Positions 9,302-18,855 of a stretch of 21,240 nt of DNA are shown one piece after another. Source of the stretch: Apostichopus parvimensis (Eukaryota > Echinodermata > Holothuroidea > Aspidochirotida > Stichopodidae); assembly GCA_000934455.1 (NCBI GenBank), contig KN883936.1, positions 1 to 21,240 on the forward strand, given 5' to 3'. Under the pieces are notes generated by a model, which was not told the DNA's origin, searched no databases, and saw only the letters and a list, made by a program, of their open reading frames with translations. Positions within the stretch are counted from its first letter, which is position 1. The number at the start of each line of letters is the position of its first letter. A program made the translations under genes and the position numbers.

Positions 9302-10221
9302 GATGGTCACCCTTTCCTATGTAGGCCAATATATTTTGTAAATGGATTTCAATTGATATGTTTGCATGTAACATGCATGAACATTAATATTGGTCTATAA
9401 AGTATCTTGAATTAAACTAATGTATTACAACAATAGGTTAATAGGTTGCAAAGCTTCAATATACAGCTGCAAGTGTGATGTTCAGCTTTAAGATTGGTTA
9501 AGCAGCAAATCATACATTTTTGTAGCCTCCGTGTAACTGAAGTAGCTAGAGGCCTTATGAAAGGCTGACTTAAGTTGCCACAGATTTCAAAATCTGACAA
9601 TGAAGCATTCTATTCTAATCACTATAACGATAAAAATGTATGTTTGCAGAACAGATAAGATTCCTTTTTATTTAAGTTGTTCCTTCCTTCGTATATTGGC
9701 TAAGTAGACTTTCCAAAACCCTGTGGGATTTTATTTGCAGGACTAGCTTCGCCAACTGCAACTTACATTGCTCAACCACTGTTCCTTTACAACAAGGCCT
9801 CTGTCTCACTAGGCTACATCCAGGTTTCACATAGGCTATCCATTATCCCCATTCTAGGAGTAGGATATAATCCTCAGTCAGGTTCAGCACGTTACTGTCA
9901 GTCAAACCATTATCCAATGGCAAAAAGAGATCACATTACTTGTTCCTTCAGCGATTCTCAAAGTCTGAGCCTAACTGTTAGGCATACAAGACAGCATACA
10001 ATGTGTGCAATGTCACTGTTAATAATCCTAAGCTAGTAATAACTGAATTAGTCGCAAAACGTTTATCCTTACTCGCAAGTTACTACTGGTGCAGTGGTCG
10101 TAACCAAATGAGCTACATTATTGCTACGTGCAATGGAGCAATGCGAAACAACTTGTTACCACCAGCAGACAGTATCTATTCTATATCACTGTCACTGTCA
10201 GTTTCTACAACTAGTACAACT
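9302..10221. promoter_or_regulatory. Upstream region of the PDE exon; possible divergent promoter
   Basis: This 920-base stretch lies between the minus-strand PDE ATG and the plus-strand presequence-like exon. It should hold the PDE 5' UTR and perhaps its promoter, unless an upstream non-coding exon exists. On the minus strand a CTTTATAGA TATA-like word and a CCAAT word lie at about 9387-9404, roughly 90-100 bases before the ATG. A weak acceptor-like ACATAG precedes the ATG by about 16 bases, so the UTR may be spliced. No start site can be fixed from sequence alone. Confidence 0.3.
9363..9377. promoter_or_regulatory. Perfect 15-bp inverted repeat upstream of the PDE start codon
   Basis: TGCATGT-A-ACATGCA is a perfect 7+1+7 palindrome centred at 9370, about 69 bases before the ATG. 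It is flanked by further ATGCA-type words, and ATGCAAA on the minus strand resembles an octamer half-site. It could bind a dimeric factor. The sequence is directly seen but the function is inference. Confidence 0.4.
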
Positions 10222-10290
10222 ATGGCTGGTTTAATAAATCGAACATTACGAGCTTGTTGTAATCTAGTATCACGAAGACTAAGCTCGGCT
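10222..10290 (+). CDS. Candidate first exon with mitochondrial presequence-like peptide
   Basis: ATG at 10222 has A at -3 and G at +4. It opens 23 codons reading MAGLINRTLRACCNLVSRRLSSA. The peptide has no acidic residues, has four Arg residues spaced as in an amphipathic helix, and contains RRLSSA, which resembles a matrix-peptidase cleavage region. At 10291 a GTATGC could act as a phase-0 donor, although the bases before it (CT) are poor. Without splicing the frame ends two codons later as VC-stop. The same frame is open upstream to 10003, which is why a longer 98-codon ORF exists. I see no clear second exon and do not recognise the protein. It may be chance, because ORFs of this length are common in the window. 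Confidence 0.22.
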
Positions 10291-10802
10291 GTATGCTAAG
10301 AACCAATCTTGAAACTTTCACCAATCTTGAAGTTTTGAATGAATCCTTTCCCTTCGTATGCTACTAAATCCACGATACAGCTAGACCCTGGTAGGCCTAT
10401 ATTACAAAAACAGGTTCCTGCATAGTACTCCCAGGCGGTGCGTGTTCTGTCACAGCTGTCTGTCGAATGCCGTTGTCATGAATGAATGCAGCTGCATGTT
10501 GTAGTAGCCTAGCCTGGAGTTAGCAGACGATCACACACCGGACAGATAAATTGAAGTTTACTGTTCTGTCAATCAAAACACTTCAACCAAATTTCCTGCG
10601 TGGGTGCACGGTCTAATGTTATCTAGATTTTGTGTTCGCAATGAAATGGATCTGTTCCTCTAATGTAGGCAAATTTTATTAGCTAAATGTAGACGGATTA
10701 TCGGGAAAGCGTCATCTATATATGGCAACTAACTTAGGCCTAAGTAATATACTAAGTAAATTACATACATTATTTACATATATTATGTTGTTAGAATTGT
10801 GA

Positions 10803-10814
10803 GCGCGCGCGTGT
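10803..10814. repeat. Short alternating purine-pyrimidine run (GCGCGCGCGTGT)
   Basis: Twelve bases of strict purine-pyrimidine alternation, rich in GC steps, sit in otherwise AT-rich DNA. Such tracts can adopt Z-form under supercoiling. CpG-rich DNA is scarce here, which makes the tract stand out, but it is short. Confidence 0.5.
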
Positions 10815-10928
10815 TACTTTTCAATAGATTGCGATTGCACTATGGCAAGCCGTCTGTCCGTCAAGGCGTGAAGTTATATAATACGCACTGCATGCTCATT
10901 ACCTCACTGACTAGTACCGTATTCTACA

Positions 10929-11100
10929 TTTGATTTGATTTGATTATATTTTATTCGCACTCAGATTGATCAAAACACAAAAATATTACAAAGACAAAAT
11001 AGACAAAAAGGACGGAATTGAAAAGAACAAAAAGAGTAACAGGAGCTAAACCCATTAGGCTGACAGAACGTCGGCCCACTTCCAATGGGGCCCTATAGAC
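10929..11100 (-). mobile_element. LINE (CR1/L2-like) 3' end fragment
   Basis: Read on the minus strand, a GC-richer segment (GGGCCCCATTGGAAGTGGGC and onward) passes into a T-rich 3' UTR-like stretch. It then reaches GCGAATAAAATATAA, a polyadenylation-like signal, and terminates in tandem ATCAA units (AATCAAATCAAATCAAA). A short tandem tail right after AATAAA is typical of the 3' end of CR1/L2-type LINEs in invertebrates. No reverse transcriptase reading frame is present, so this is a 5'-truncated copy of about 170 bp. Its upstream limit near 11100 is uncertain. Confidence 0.5.
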
Positions 11101-12874
11101 GAAAAATTTCACATTCAATGGAAAATACTAGGAAACCAATAAATCAGACACAAAAACGAATATATTGCACAAAATACTGAACATTGCCTCCCTCTCCCCC
11201 ATCAAACAACACTGCTGTTCTTTTTCTTGTACACTTGTAACTAAGTTGTACTTGAACTGCAAATAAATCCAACATTTTATGTGGGCAAACAGTGGTCTGG
11301 AAAAACGGGCTAAACTATTCATATTTCTCTAGCGAAGGAAACTTTAGGGATTGAAATAATTAGGCTATATGCATTTCCAAATCAGTGTGTTTAATGACTG
11401 CATTTTACCCCCATGAGTCCATCCGGCACAGGATAATGAATTTAACTGTCCAAGTTTGATTGCCTAATCCGCTTATTTGGCTAAACTGACAATCACTTGC
11501 GGGCCAACGGTACACCGTTATTGTAAGAAGATTAACAATACGCTTACACTTGTATAGCCTACTATAAACCCCGATCTAATCGATCCGAAGCTGATATAAA
11601 TAGGCGTACCGGGCATGTACATATTAAATCCAATGAGGAGAGCTTCCACATTTAATGAGATAATGGTTAGGGGACTGTTTCCAACTTCGCGCATCTAACC
11701 CAGGACCGTAGCCTGGTTGGATTACATTTAATAACACAGGAAAAAAGTGAAAGCTTGAACGCACAATAATATTTAATAATGGAAATTATAGCACCATTTT
11801 ACATATAAGCTCTCTGTTCCAAGCAAACATTGCTCAGACCTCTCTCCGGCACAATTCGGGGAACGGACATCAATAGTCCCCCCCCCCCCACCAGCGCCGC
11901 TCCGCATCAACTAAGTTCGCCGGTTCTCCGTCCTTTTGTAAAAAAAATGTCTGGATATAGGCCTGACCTTACCTTACACCATTGTTTGGCGAATGAGTCT
12001 TAATTCATATGCCTATATTTACCCCCATACAACCCCCACCCCAACCTCCCGCCCTTTACAACTGATAGGGTATATTTAAAGTACACTGCACATTTCTCTC
12101 GCCCAGTCTGCTCCTTTATTTCCGAATTCGGTTGCTTCTTGAGTGTTACCGATTGACTGAATTCACGCCCCCCCCCCACCCCCACCCCTCCGATGAAATA
12201 AGAAGAGAGGGAAATAAAATCAAAAGTAAAGTAATTAATACTCTTCTACTTTTCTTCTTTGCACGTGTATCTTTTACGTGACATGGCAATTGCGTAATTG
12301 CATGGTAATAACAAAATAAGAAAGCGGGGACGACAAAATAATACACCGAATCAATTATAAACTGTTATTTAAGGAAGACTTGTTATCAATCATCTGTGAT
12401 TTTTGTGTGACATTACCTGTTTTTAGCACGCTCCTATTACGTGAATAGGCCTGGTGATGACGTCAGTTGATGATGCTCTCTTTAAGCCTATTTTAATCAT
12501 TCCTTTATCTTTCCCTCTCTTGTATCCTTGCATTTTTTTTTTTCATCATCTACTTCTTCTTTAAAGCAGCGTTTGCGTTTCTAAACTTTCAGAGTATTAA
12601 TAAAGATAAGATTGTAGAATTGATCAATATAGGACACGCTCCTTCATTATTTCATCACATCAAAGCTAATGCTCAATTATTAATGGTTATATTCTGCATT
12701 CAACATTTCTCTTCGCTCAGATAAGCATTTATAGCATCTATCACTCTATTATAAATCAAAAATGGAAACCCTCAAAAGTTTATTACTGTATTATTGCAGT
12801 TGAAAGTTTTGACTAGTCAAGAGAACTAGCAACATTCAACTATGTAATTTCGGATCGAATAAGATCGGTGAATC
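11101..12874. other. Gene-free stretch with poly-C tracts and a CpG cluster
   Basis: No supportable exon was seen. The stretch contains twelve C at 11878-11889, ten C at 12168-12177, eleven T at about 12533-12543, and a perfect CRE palindrome at 12458-12465. The minus-strand ORFs at 11128-11322, 12000-12185 and 12146-12346 include translated homopolymer and have no recognisable domains. Confidence 0.5.
11847..11930. promoter_or_regulatory. Small CpG-rich cluster
   Basis: Nine CpG dinucleotides occur in 84 bases (at 11847, 11857, 11864, 11895, 11898, 11903, 11918, 11921 and 11929), interrupted by a 12-C run. Surrounding DNA is AT-rich and CpG-poor by comparison. It could be part of a promoter or first non-coding exon, or simply a GC-rich repeat fragment. 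It is too short for a standard CpG island. Confidence 0.25.
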
Positions 12875-13165
12875 ATGAACTTATTAATCAACGAATCATT
12901 CAATACAAATTATCACTGCCAAATGAATGATACTTTTAAGTTAATTTTATACACAGTTGCAGTAATCACTTGCATGATTAGCAGAAGCCAATGCTTAACA
13001 AAACCCGGCTACAGTGGCGGATCCAAGATTGTTTGGAAGAATGGGACAAGAAAACAAGTCTATATCGGTACAAACAATCCCAGACATATATACCGTACTA
13101 CCGAAATCGCAGTGCATAAGGAGCAAAACGGTAAAACCTACGGTATAGAAAAGATTGTCCGCTGA
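12875..13165 (+). CDS. Candidate small secreted protein, unrecognised
   Basis: The 96-codon frame begins at ATG 12875 (A at -3). A second in-frame ATG at 12923 would begin a textbook signal peptide: MNDTFK as n-region, LILYTVAVITCMI as hydrophobic core, and SRSQC as c-region with small residues at -3 and -1. The predicted mature chain of about 56 residues starts LTKPGYSGGSK. It is Lys/Arg-rich, has no cysteine, and carries one N-glycosylation sequon (NGT). It alternates hydrophobic and polar residues (KIVW, KQVYIG, HIYR, IAVH) as a beta-rich fold might. It ends GIEKIVR-stop with no downstream splice signal required. I do not recognise a family. Possible roles include a secreted peptide or effector, or the first exon of a longer gene. 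No canonical AATAAA follows within about 300 bases and the ATG at 12923 has a weak context, so it may be chance. Confidence 0.33.
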   Translation: MNLLINESFNTNYHCQMNDTFKLILYTVAVITCMISRSQCLTKPGYSGGSKIVWKNGTRKQVYIGTNNPRHIYRTTEIAVHKEQNGKTYGIEKIVR

Positions 13166-14049
13166 ACGTTTTACCCCCACTGGCGAATGAGGTGTGGATC
13201 AAGCCCCCTCCCCTCTACTCCTCCGGCCCTTTGTGCACACTACTGTTTCCTGCTCAGAAACGAAATACAATATTCAAACCGTATTATGTAGTATAAGTAT
13301 ACCACTATGACATCACATTACATACAATGCATGCATCTGTAGCAGTGACTCCCTTGTGACTTGATGACACATACAGTTCAATGCTTCTTCACAGGTTTTA
13401 TGTTTTTATTATTATTTTTTTTATTTTATAGTTTACATCGGTTGTTGGTCATATTATGTCTTGACAGCACCTTCGCGGAACAACACTTTTAAATGGCGAA
13501 ACTGACTCGGAAGACACTATACACTACACACAAAGCGTATCAAAAGAGAGAAGAATTCCTAACGTCTTTTGCAAAGGATCCTATAGATGTCCCCAAAAGT
13601 TAATTTCCTGATATTTTCATTACAATCGTTTCCAATTCCGAAAAAGAATACACGAGTGACGAATATCTCCGTCAATAACGTTCCATTTTATTAAGTAGGC
13701 CTAATGGAAATATAAATCAGTGAGGTAAATGACCCGTAAGCAGACGGGGGAGGGGGGGGGGGCGTTCCACATTTCCTGCTGGAAAGTGAATAATCTTGCA
13801 CGCTGCATGGGATGTCATCAGTAACTGAGTCAGTCAAACAGATATGGAGTACATTTTGCATCTAAGCACCCTCCGTTTTACCAAAATTTCTCATCCTTCC
13901 ATCCCTCCTCTGGACGAATTACAATCTTAGCCCTCCTCCAGTACGAAAAATGTGCTTGCGCCCCTGGGAGGGACCCTCTGGCAGTTGCTTCGTAGCCCTG
14001 TATATATACCCAGTATGAGGAGAAAGTTAACACGAATTTTGTGAACTAG

Positions 14050-14065
14050 AGGTCAACAAAGGTCA
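14050..14065 (+). promoter_or_regulatory. DR4 nuclear-receptor-type element
   Basis: Two perfect AGGTCA half-sites (14050-14055 and 14060-14065) lie in direct orientation with the four-base spacer ACAA. This is the arrangement bound by thyroid-hormone-receptor and LXR-type heterodimers with RXR. No gene nearby is confidently linked to it, so function is inference. Confidence 0.35.
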
Positions 14066-14831
14066 ATTCCAAGCATCTTGTCAAGAGCTAACATACGCCA
14101 TATTGACGTTCCTACACGTTGAACAAGTTGAACGACGTTGGTTTGTTTGATTGATATTCTCCAGCATCGAACTATAATTAGGTTCGACGTTAACAAAATG
14201 TCAAAGTTCAAAAAGTAGTAAAATGGTAAACACCTATCATCAGTTCGCTGTTTACTTGATAACTTACGATATGTCAGGATTTTCTATAGGGTGGTGTTTA
14301 CCGAAAATGTGCACCTTTTATTGCACTCACCTGGTTCCTATAATTAATTGTGATTAGATGCAAAGTGGCGCTATATTTTGCAACTTTTGAAGTATATCCC
14401 AAAAGTATACGTGCTTGTGCCCCTGGTCAAGCTGATCTTTCTTCTAACCATCGTGGTGAAAACGTTTCCCCATCGTATTTTGCACTACACGGCAAAAACA
14501 GAATTTAAAAGAGAATTGTGAAAAGACTTATAGGCCTATAGGGATTTTAACTTCATGTTCATTTACCTTATGGTATTGCAATGAATAGGACTTGCAGGTT
14601 TATGTATTATATATTTAAATCCAGTTCAAGTATACGAAATTGCAAAGTAACAACAATATACTTACTTACATCTACCCTTTGGCAAAGATAGGACTATATA
14701 TTTATACATGTTTAATGCACGTGTATATCTGTGTGTTTCCATCATGCTAACATCACTAATATGATGCCGTTGCTATGGTACTGTCATTCAACGCAAAGAA
14801 CGAATTGCAATAACCCGATTCGATCAAGTAA

Positions 14832-14845
14832 CACGTGAACACGTG
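14832..14845. promoter_or_regulatory. Paired E-boxes (CACGTG AA CACGTG)
   Basis: Two perfect CACGTG palindromes at 14832-14837 and 14840-14845 are separated by two bases. A third CACGTG lies at 14718-14723. E-boxes bind bHLH factors such as the MYC, USF, TFE or CLOCK types. The two-base gap is shorter than in typical clock-gene tandem E-boxes. No adjacent transcription unit is evident. Confidence 0.3.
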
Positions 14846-15407
14846 AGGATCATATGAGTATTATTTGTAAAGGTTTGAACAAGCCTAATATTGAATAACC
14901 TTATTGAAGAAGCATATTAGTGTAAATAGAAAAGACATTAAACCGCCATGGGATATGAAAAGTATTGGTTTCATTTAATGAAATTCATAATTCGTAACAG
15001 ACACTCTTTTCGCGCCACTTCATGTCATTGCAGACTTATAGTTGAGATGGTTCAAATGAAAAAACTCGATCGGTAAGTTTTCCTGAGTTTTCATACAGCT
15101 GCATAATTGTGATAATCAGCACGATGATAATGGATATAATTCCATGAATGCACACGCAATTGAGCATAACGTGACATGCGGGTTGTTGCATAGTATGTCA
15201 CAACGGATGTTTAAAACTCCTATGCAACATTTTCATATATTATATGTAAGATATTGGGTCGGCTAACGTCTTTGCATATACAAATCGGGCCGTATAAGCT
15301 GTTAATGCCATAGTGTGTCATACAAGTTAATCGGCGTCCCGTTCAGCTGTGTTATTCACCTTACGGTGGGCGAGATGAAACACGTCGTAGTAAATTAATG
15401 CAGCACA

Positions 15408-15680
15408 ATAAACAAAGACATTTTTTCAGCTCAATTGCCCTGATGACATTATTCACTCTGACGTTGCCAGATGCATTCACAAAATATTACCAAGGCAACC
15501 ATAACTCCGCTACAGTAACACAATACTATGAGGATGTGGTTTGACCTAAATAATGTAAGACATGTTCCGCCATTTTTTCTTTAAGAAATCGGCTTCAGCT
15601 ACCAGAATATATCCTTTTACACCCTGTCAGCGAACGATCCACGAATATGACGGTATTCTATAAGGACTTGACTTGAAACT
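15408..15680 (+). repeat. Dispersed repeat, copy 1 (direct partner at 19628-19935)
   Basis: This copy shares a collinear series of anchors with the partner 4.2 kb to the right: AATTGCC then TGATGAC, GTTGCCAGATGC (15463-15474), TTTGACCTAAA (15540-15550), and CTTCAGCTACC followed by GAATAT (about 15593-15610). Spacing between anchors is nearly the same in both copies. A splice-acceptor-like TTTTTTCAG ends at 15429. The frame after it reads about 24 codons (LNCPDDIIHSDVARC and onward) to a stop. The copies are probably relics of one mobile-element family. Limits are approximate. Confidence 0.65.
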
Positions 15681-16538
15681 TTTCTTTTCCTCTAGGACAT
15701 CTACGTTTTTATGACAATTCAAGCATAAAATGTCATACGACACTACACTGATCAAGTGAAGGATACCTTTCAATTAAGCCTGCGCCTAGTCTGTATTTAC
15801 TTCAGTGCAAACCACACGCATTTATAGTGCACATTATAGAATGTATACCCTAGTTTTTCAAAGTCAGTAACCATTTTGTCATTGAACTTGGATGCATACC
15901 GTTTTATATATTACCGATATCGCCTCTCTTTGGTCAACGGTATAACTAGAACACTGATTCTATCAACCAGCTATCAAATTTATGGCCAGTGGTGGTAAAA
16001 AAAATTGTTACTTTTTCTTACGCTGTCAGAAACAGATATGTAACAATTACTGGTCAACAGTATTGCTATAGTATAGCGTTTGATATAAGCAAATTCACGC
16101 GCTCTGCTTGAAAATCGTTGTAATGTGATATTGTCCTACTTTCCTCCTCTCTGCATGAACTGGATTGCATTTGGTCTTCTCCATTCGAGTCACTTATACT
16201 GAGTAGACTGTCAACATTTGTTATTTCTTTAGTTTAAAGACGGAAGTAACCATTTTTAGATCTAGTTTTCAGTTTTCCATGAAAAGGTCAGTCGGCAAAC
16301 ACAGAACAGCAGGAAGAGACCCATGCACTCCTGTAAACAAGTTATGGTTGCGTGTACCGTACGCATTATTGCGCTATCATGGAATGACTTATAACTATAA
16401 TTTTGTTTCCGCCCCGTTTTTTTCCAACCGCATACACATCATTTGCTCGCAATACTTAGCATTGAGGGCTATACTAACATTGACCTTATTTATTGTCTAA
16501 ATATGCCTCATAATGCACCATTTGATTTGTTTACATCT

Positions 16539-16555
16539 GGGGAGGACACCTCCCC
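16539..16555. repeat. GC-rich perfect hairpin
   Basis: GGGGAGG-ACA-CCTCCCC is a perfect 7-bp stem with a three-base loop. It is followed by CTACATATAGG and sits in AT-rich surroundings. No T-run or gene end next to it explains it. Confidence 0.6.
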
Positions 16556-17033
16556 CTACATATAGGAGTCGACTTCAATGACCCCAGGGCAGCACCCTCT
16601 TTGATATAATTCTTCATTCGCCTCCAGGCCCTTCCACAAAAGTTCAACCCTACCTTACTCAGTCGGGGACATTTTGAACCACCCCCCCCCCCCACATTGT
16701 AAATCCTGTGCATGCAAATGGTGTTAGCTTGGCCTTTCATGGCATTTGCAAATGTCCATCTCATGACAGTTTGAAGATATGGCGTACAGTGTATAATCAA
16801 TCCTTTCGACTGCTCTCTCGGCCGCATCTCTCTCCACCCCCCTCTCTCTCTCTGAGTAATAAAGTTCACATTTAATACAAATCACTAGAATGCTTTAAAT
16901 TATCTTCAGTTCTCTCTGTTTTCACACCTTTTGAAACATGGTTTTTATTTGTACTCGTTGATATATAAAGCATTATGAAAACCATTATCTGAAAACATGG
17001 CTACGAATCGTGCCAGCCATTTCATGCACCTTT

Positions 17034-17060
17034 CAGGTTAACCCGTTGGCCAGGTTAACC
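17034..17060. repeat. Tandem CAGGTTAACC pair
   Basis: The 10-mer CAGGTTAACC occurs at 17034-17043 and 17051-17060, 17 bases start to start. Each contains the 8-bp palindrome GGTTAACC. A half copy, GGTTAA, follows at about 17068. The palindromic pair resembles a binding-site cluster or a short local duplication. Confidence 0.5.
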
Positions 17061-17438
17061 ATTGAATGGTTAAAATTGATATTGTTGAAAATGAAAACTT
17101 AAATTTTGAGTGTTTATATATATGCTATTTGTGAAGCGAGTGATATAAACACAACCTTACTCAGGATCGAATATGGGGATCTTAGTCCGACTTTCACACC
17201 AGTGACCAATCCATTTTTTTTTTGGACTAAATGGATTTCATGATATTTGTTACGCAATCATTTTGACATATTGCTGTTAAATGTCGAGTTTCTCATGTAC
17301 TCAGAGAACAAATATTTGTATGTTTTAGTTAATTAGATCACCAAAAAACACACTACTGTCACTGCTGTCTACTTTGCCTAGTAAACTATCAGTTTTAATA
17401 CTCTGTATAAATTCACATTATCGTGTGTGTTTTTTCAG

Positions 17439-17499
17439 TTTAGCTTCTCCAATCCTAAAGGAGTTGCACGGCGAACCTGATTTACATGCATTACAATAA
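17439..17499 (+). other. Weak candidate terminal exon
   Basis: A pyrimidine tract ending TTTTTTCAG (AG at 17437-17438) is a strong acceptor. With one base given to a preceding split codon, the next 19 codons read LASPILKELHGEPDLHALQ and then TAA. An ATTAAA word lies about 20 bases beyond the stop. There is no identified upstream exon with a matching phase and no homology, so this is only a pointer. Confidence 0.12.
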
Positions 17500-18803
17500 C
17501 TTGAGTTTCCATGGTTATTCATTAAATTAAACATTCCTAATTGTTGAATAATAGTTGAAAAGAAAAGTGCGGAACGAAATTAATTGAAATTTGCTAGATA
17601 TGTTTGAGGGCAAAGACTCCGGCGACAGACAGCAACATTACTTCGAAATTCTACGAATAATTAAGAACAGTTTATCTTGTACAGCGTCTGCATGGATTTT
17701 TTTCCTTCTTCTTCTTCTCCCACTTTTTTGTTTTTCTTAAAACCTTGATAAAACAGGCTATGATTTGGAGCGTAACACAGATAAGCTATATACAACTATA
17801 TATTGAGGAGGCAATTACCAATACTGCAACGGAGACTGGAAGGTGTAACTCCATAAATCCATTATTTTAAAATGTTGTTAGTTTGTACCCGAAGGATTTA
17901 TATCTTTAAAATGAAAAAAGAAAAAGAAAGAGGGAACTTTCATCAAAGAAGAAGAAGAAACATCCCGTGGGATTCAAGTCTTTCATCTTCTAGAAACGTT
18001 TATTACATTTTTATGTAAATATGTAGCCTCAGTACATACAATAGTCTGAGGGTGCATACAACTATACATTTGCTCGATACCCTCGATGAATTAATAAACA
18101 TAGTATGGCGTATTGATGTCGTTTTCAATTAATATACATGCAATAATAGACAATCATTGCGAAATAAAAGTCTTAACTTGAAGACACAAACCCAACCACC
18201 ATTGTTTATCTATTTGATAGAGATAACTGTCCATGAAACATCGTCCACGATCAGCTATAAGATAATCTTGTTTTCCATTTGTGAGATATCACCGAGGTTA
18301 TGTCACATCACACACCAGGCTGAAGTCTTGATCAAGTCTCAATATGACGTCATCGAGCCATGAACATGAGCTTCAAGTTTTTTTTGGTTTTTTTTTTTTT
18401 GTGTGTCTTTATACAATGTTTATTTTCTGTAATGTAGATGGGTTTGTAATGCTGACTCTCAAAATATTGAACCTCTGAATATAATGATGGCATTGGTTTC
18501 AATGTAGATACTGTCAACGTTCTACCTTGACATAATGACCACAAATACAATAAGAAAATGAAAGGTTTTAAATCATAATAGCTCCACGACATGAATGATT
18601 TACACAATGACAGCCCCCCAGACACGACTTTATGTCTCCCAGCCGGAAGAGGATTTTTCTTTATGGTCTGGAGGAGCTGTTCCTCACACATATCTCGGTC
18701 TTACGAGCCGAAAATAATCGCTGGGTTTCTGTCCTCTTTAAGTTTAATACCAGTCTCAACCTTATGTTCTTTTTGTTCAATCCAATTAAGGAGATCCATC
18801 TTT

Positions 18804-18855
18804 GGGAGGAGGGGGTCTCACAGGGAGTGGAGAGGGTTGGGGGAGGAGGAGGGGG
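18804..18855 (+). repeat. G-rich tract with G-quadruplex potential
   Basis: Six runs of three to five G occur within 52 bases (18804-18806, 18811-18815, 18823-18825, 18834-18836, 18839-18843 and 18851-18855). One loop is eight bases, just outside the usual G3+N1-7 rule. The two overlapping ORFs across it gain their Gly-rich segments from this tract. Confidence 0.6.

Larger units (their letters stand above)
13166..15407. other. Gene-free stretch with regulatory-like motifs
   Basis: No exon could be supported. It holds an eleven-G run at 13752-13762, a TGAGTCA AP-1-type word at 13826-13832, a DR4 element, and three CACGTG E-boxes, listed separately where notable. Stop codons are dense in all frames. 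Confidence 0.5.

Noticed and set aside
9302..9310. GTG upstream start that would add three residues to the PDE exon
   Set aside because: Animal nuclear genes rarely start at GTG. The ATG at 9301 has A at -3 and G at +4, and an in-frame TAG lies at 9317-9319.
9140..9400. 86-codon plus-strand ORF overlapping the PDE exon
   Set aside because: It is the antisense shadow of a clearly recognisable exon and has no similarity of its own.
15429..15503. Exon starting after TTTTTTCAG and reading LNCPDDIIHSDVARC
   Set aside because: It stops after 24 codons, has no homology I recognise, and belongs to a diverged dispersed repeat. The resemblance is kept as part of the repeat finding.
16531..16869. 112-codon minus-strand ORF with a Gly run
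   Set aside because: The Gly run is a translated 12-C homopolymer. There is no domain, and the rest looks like random translation.
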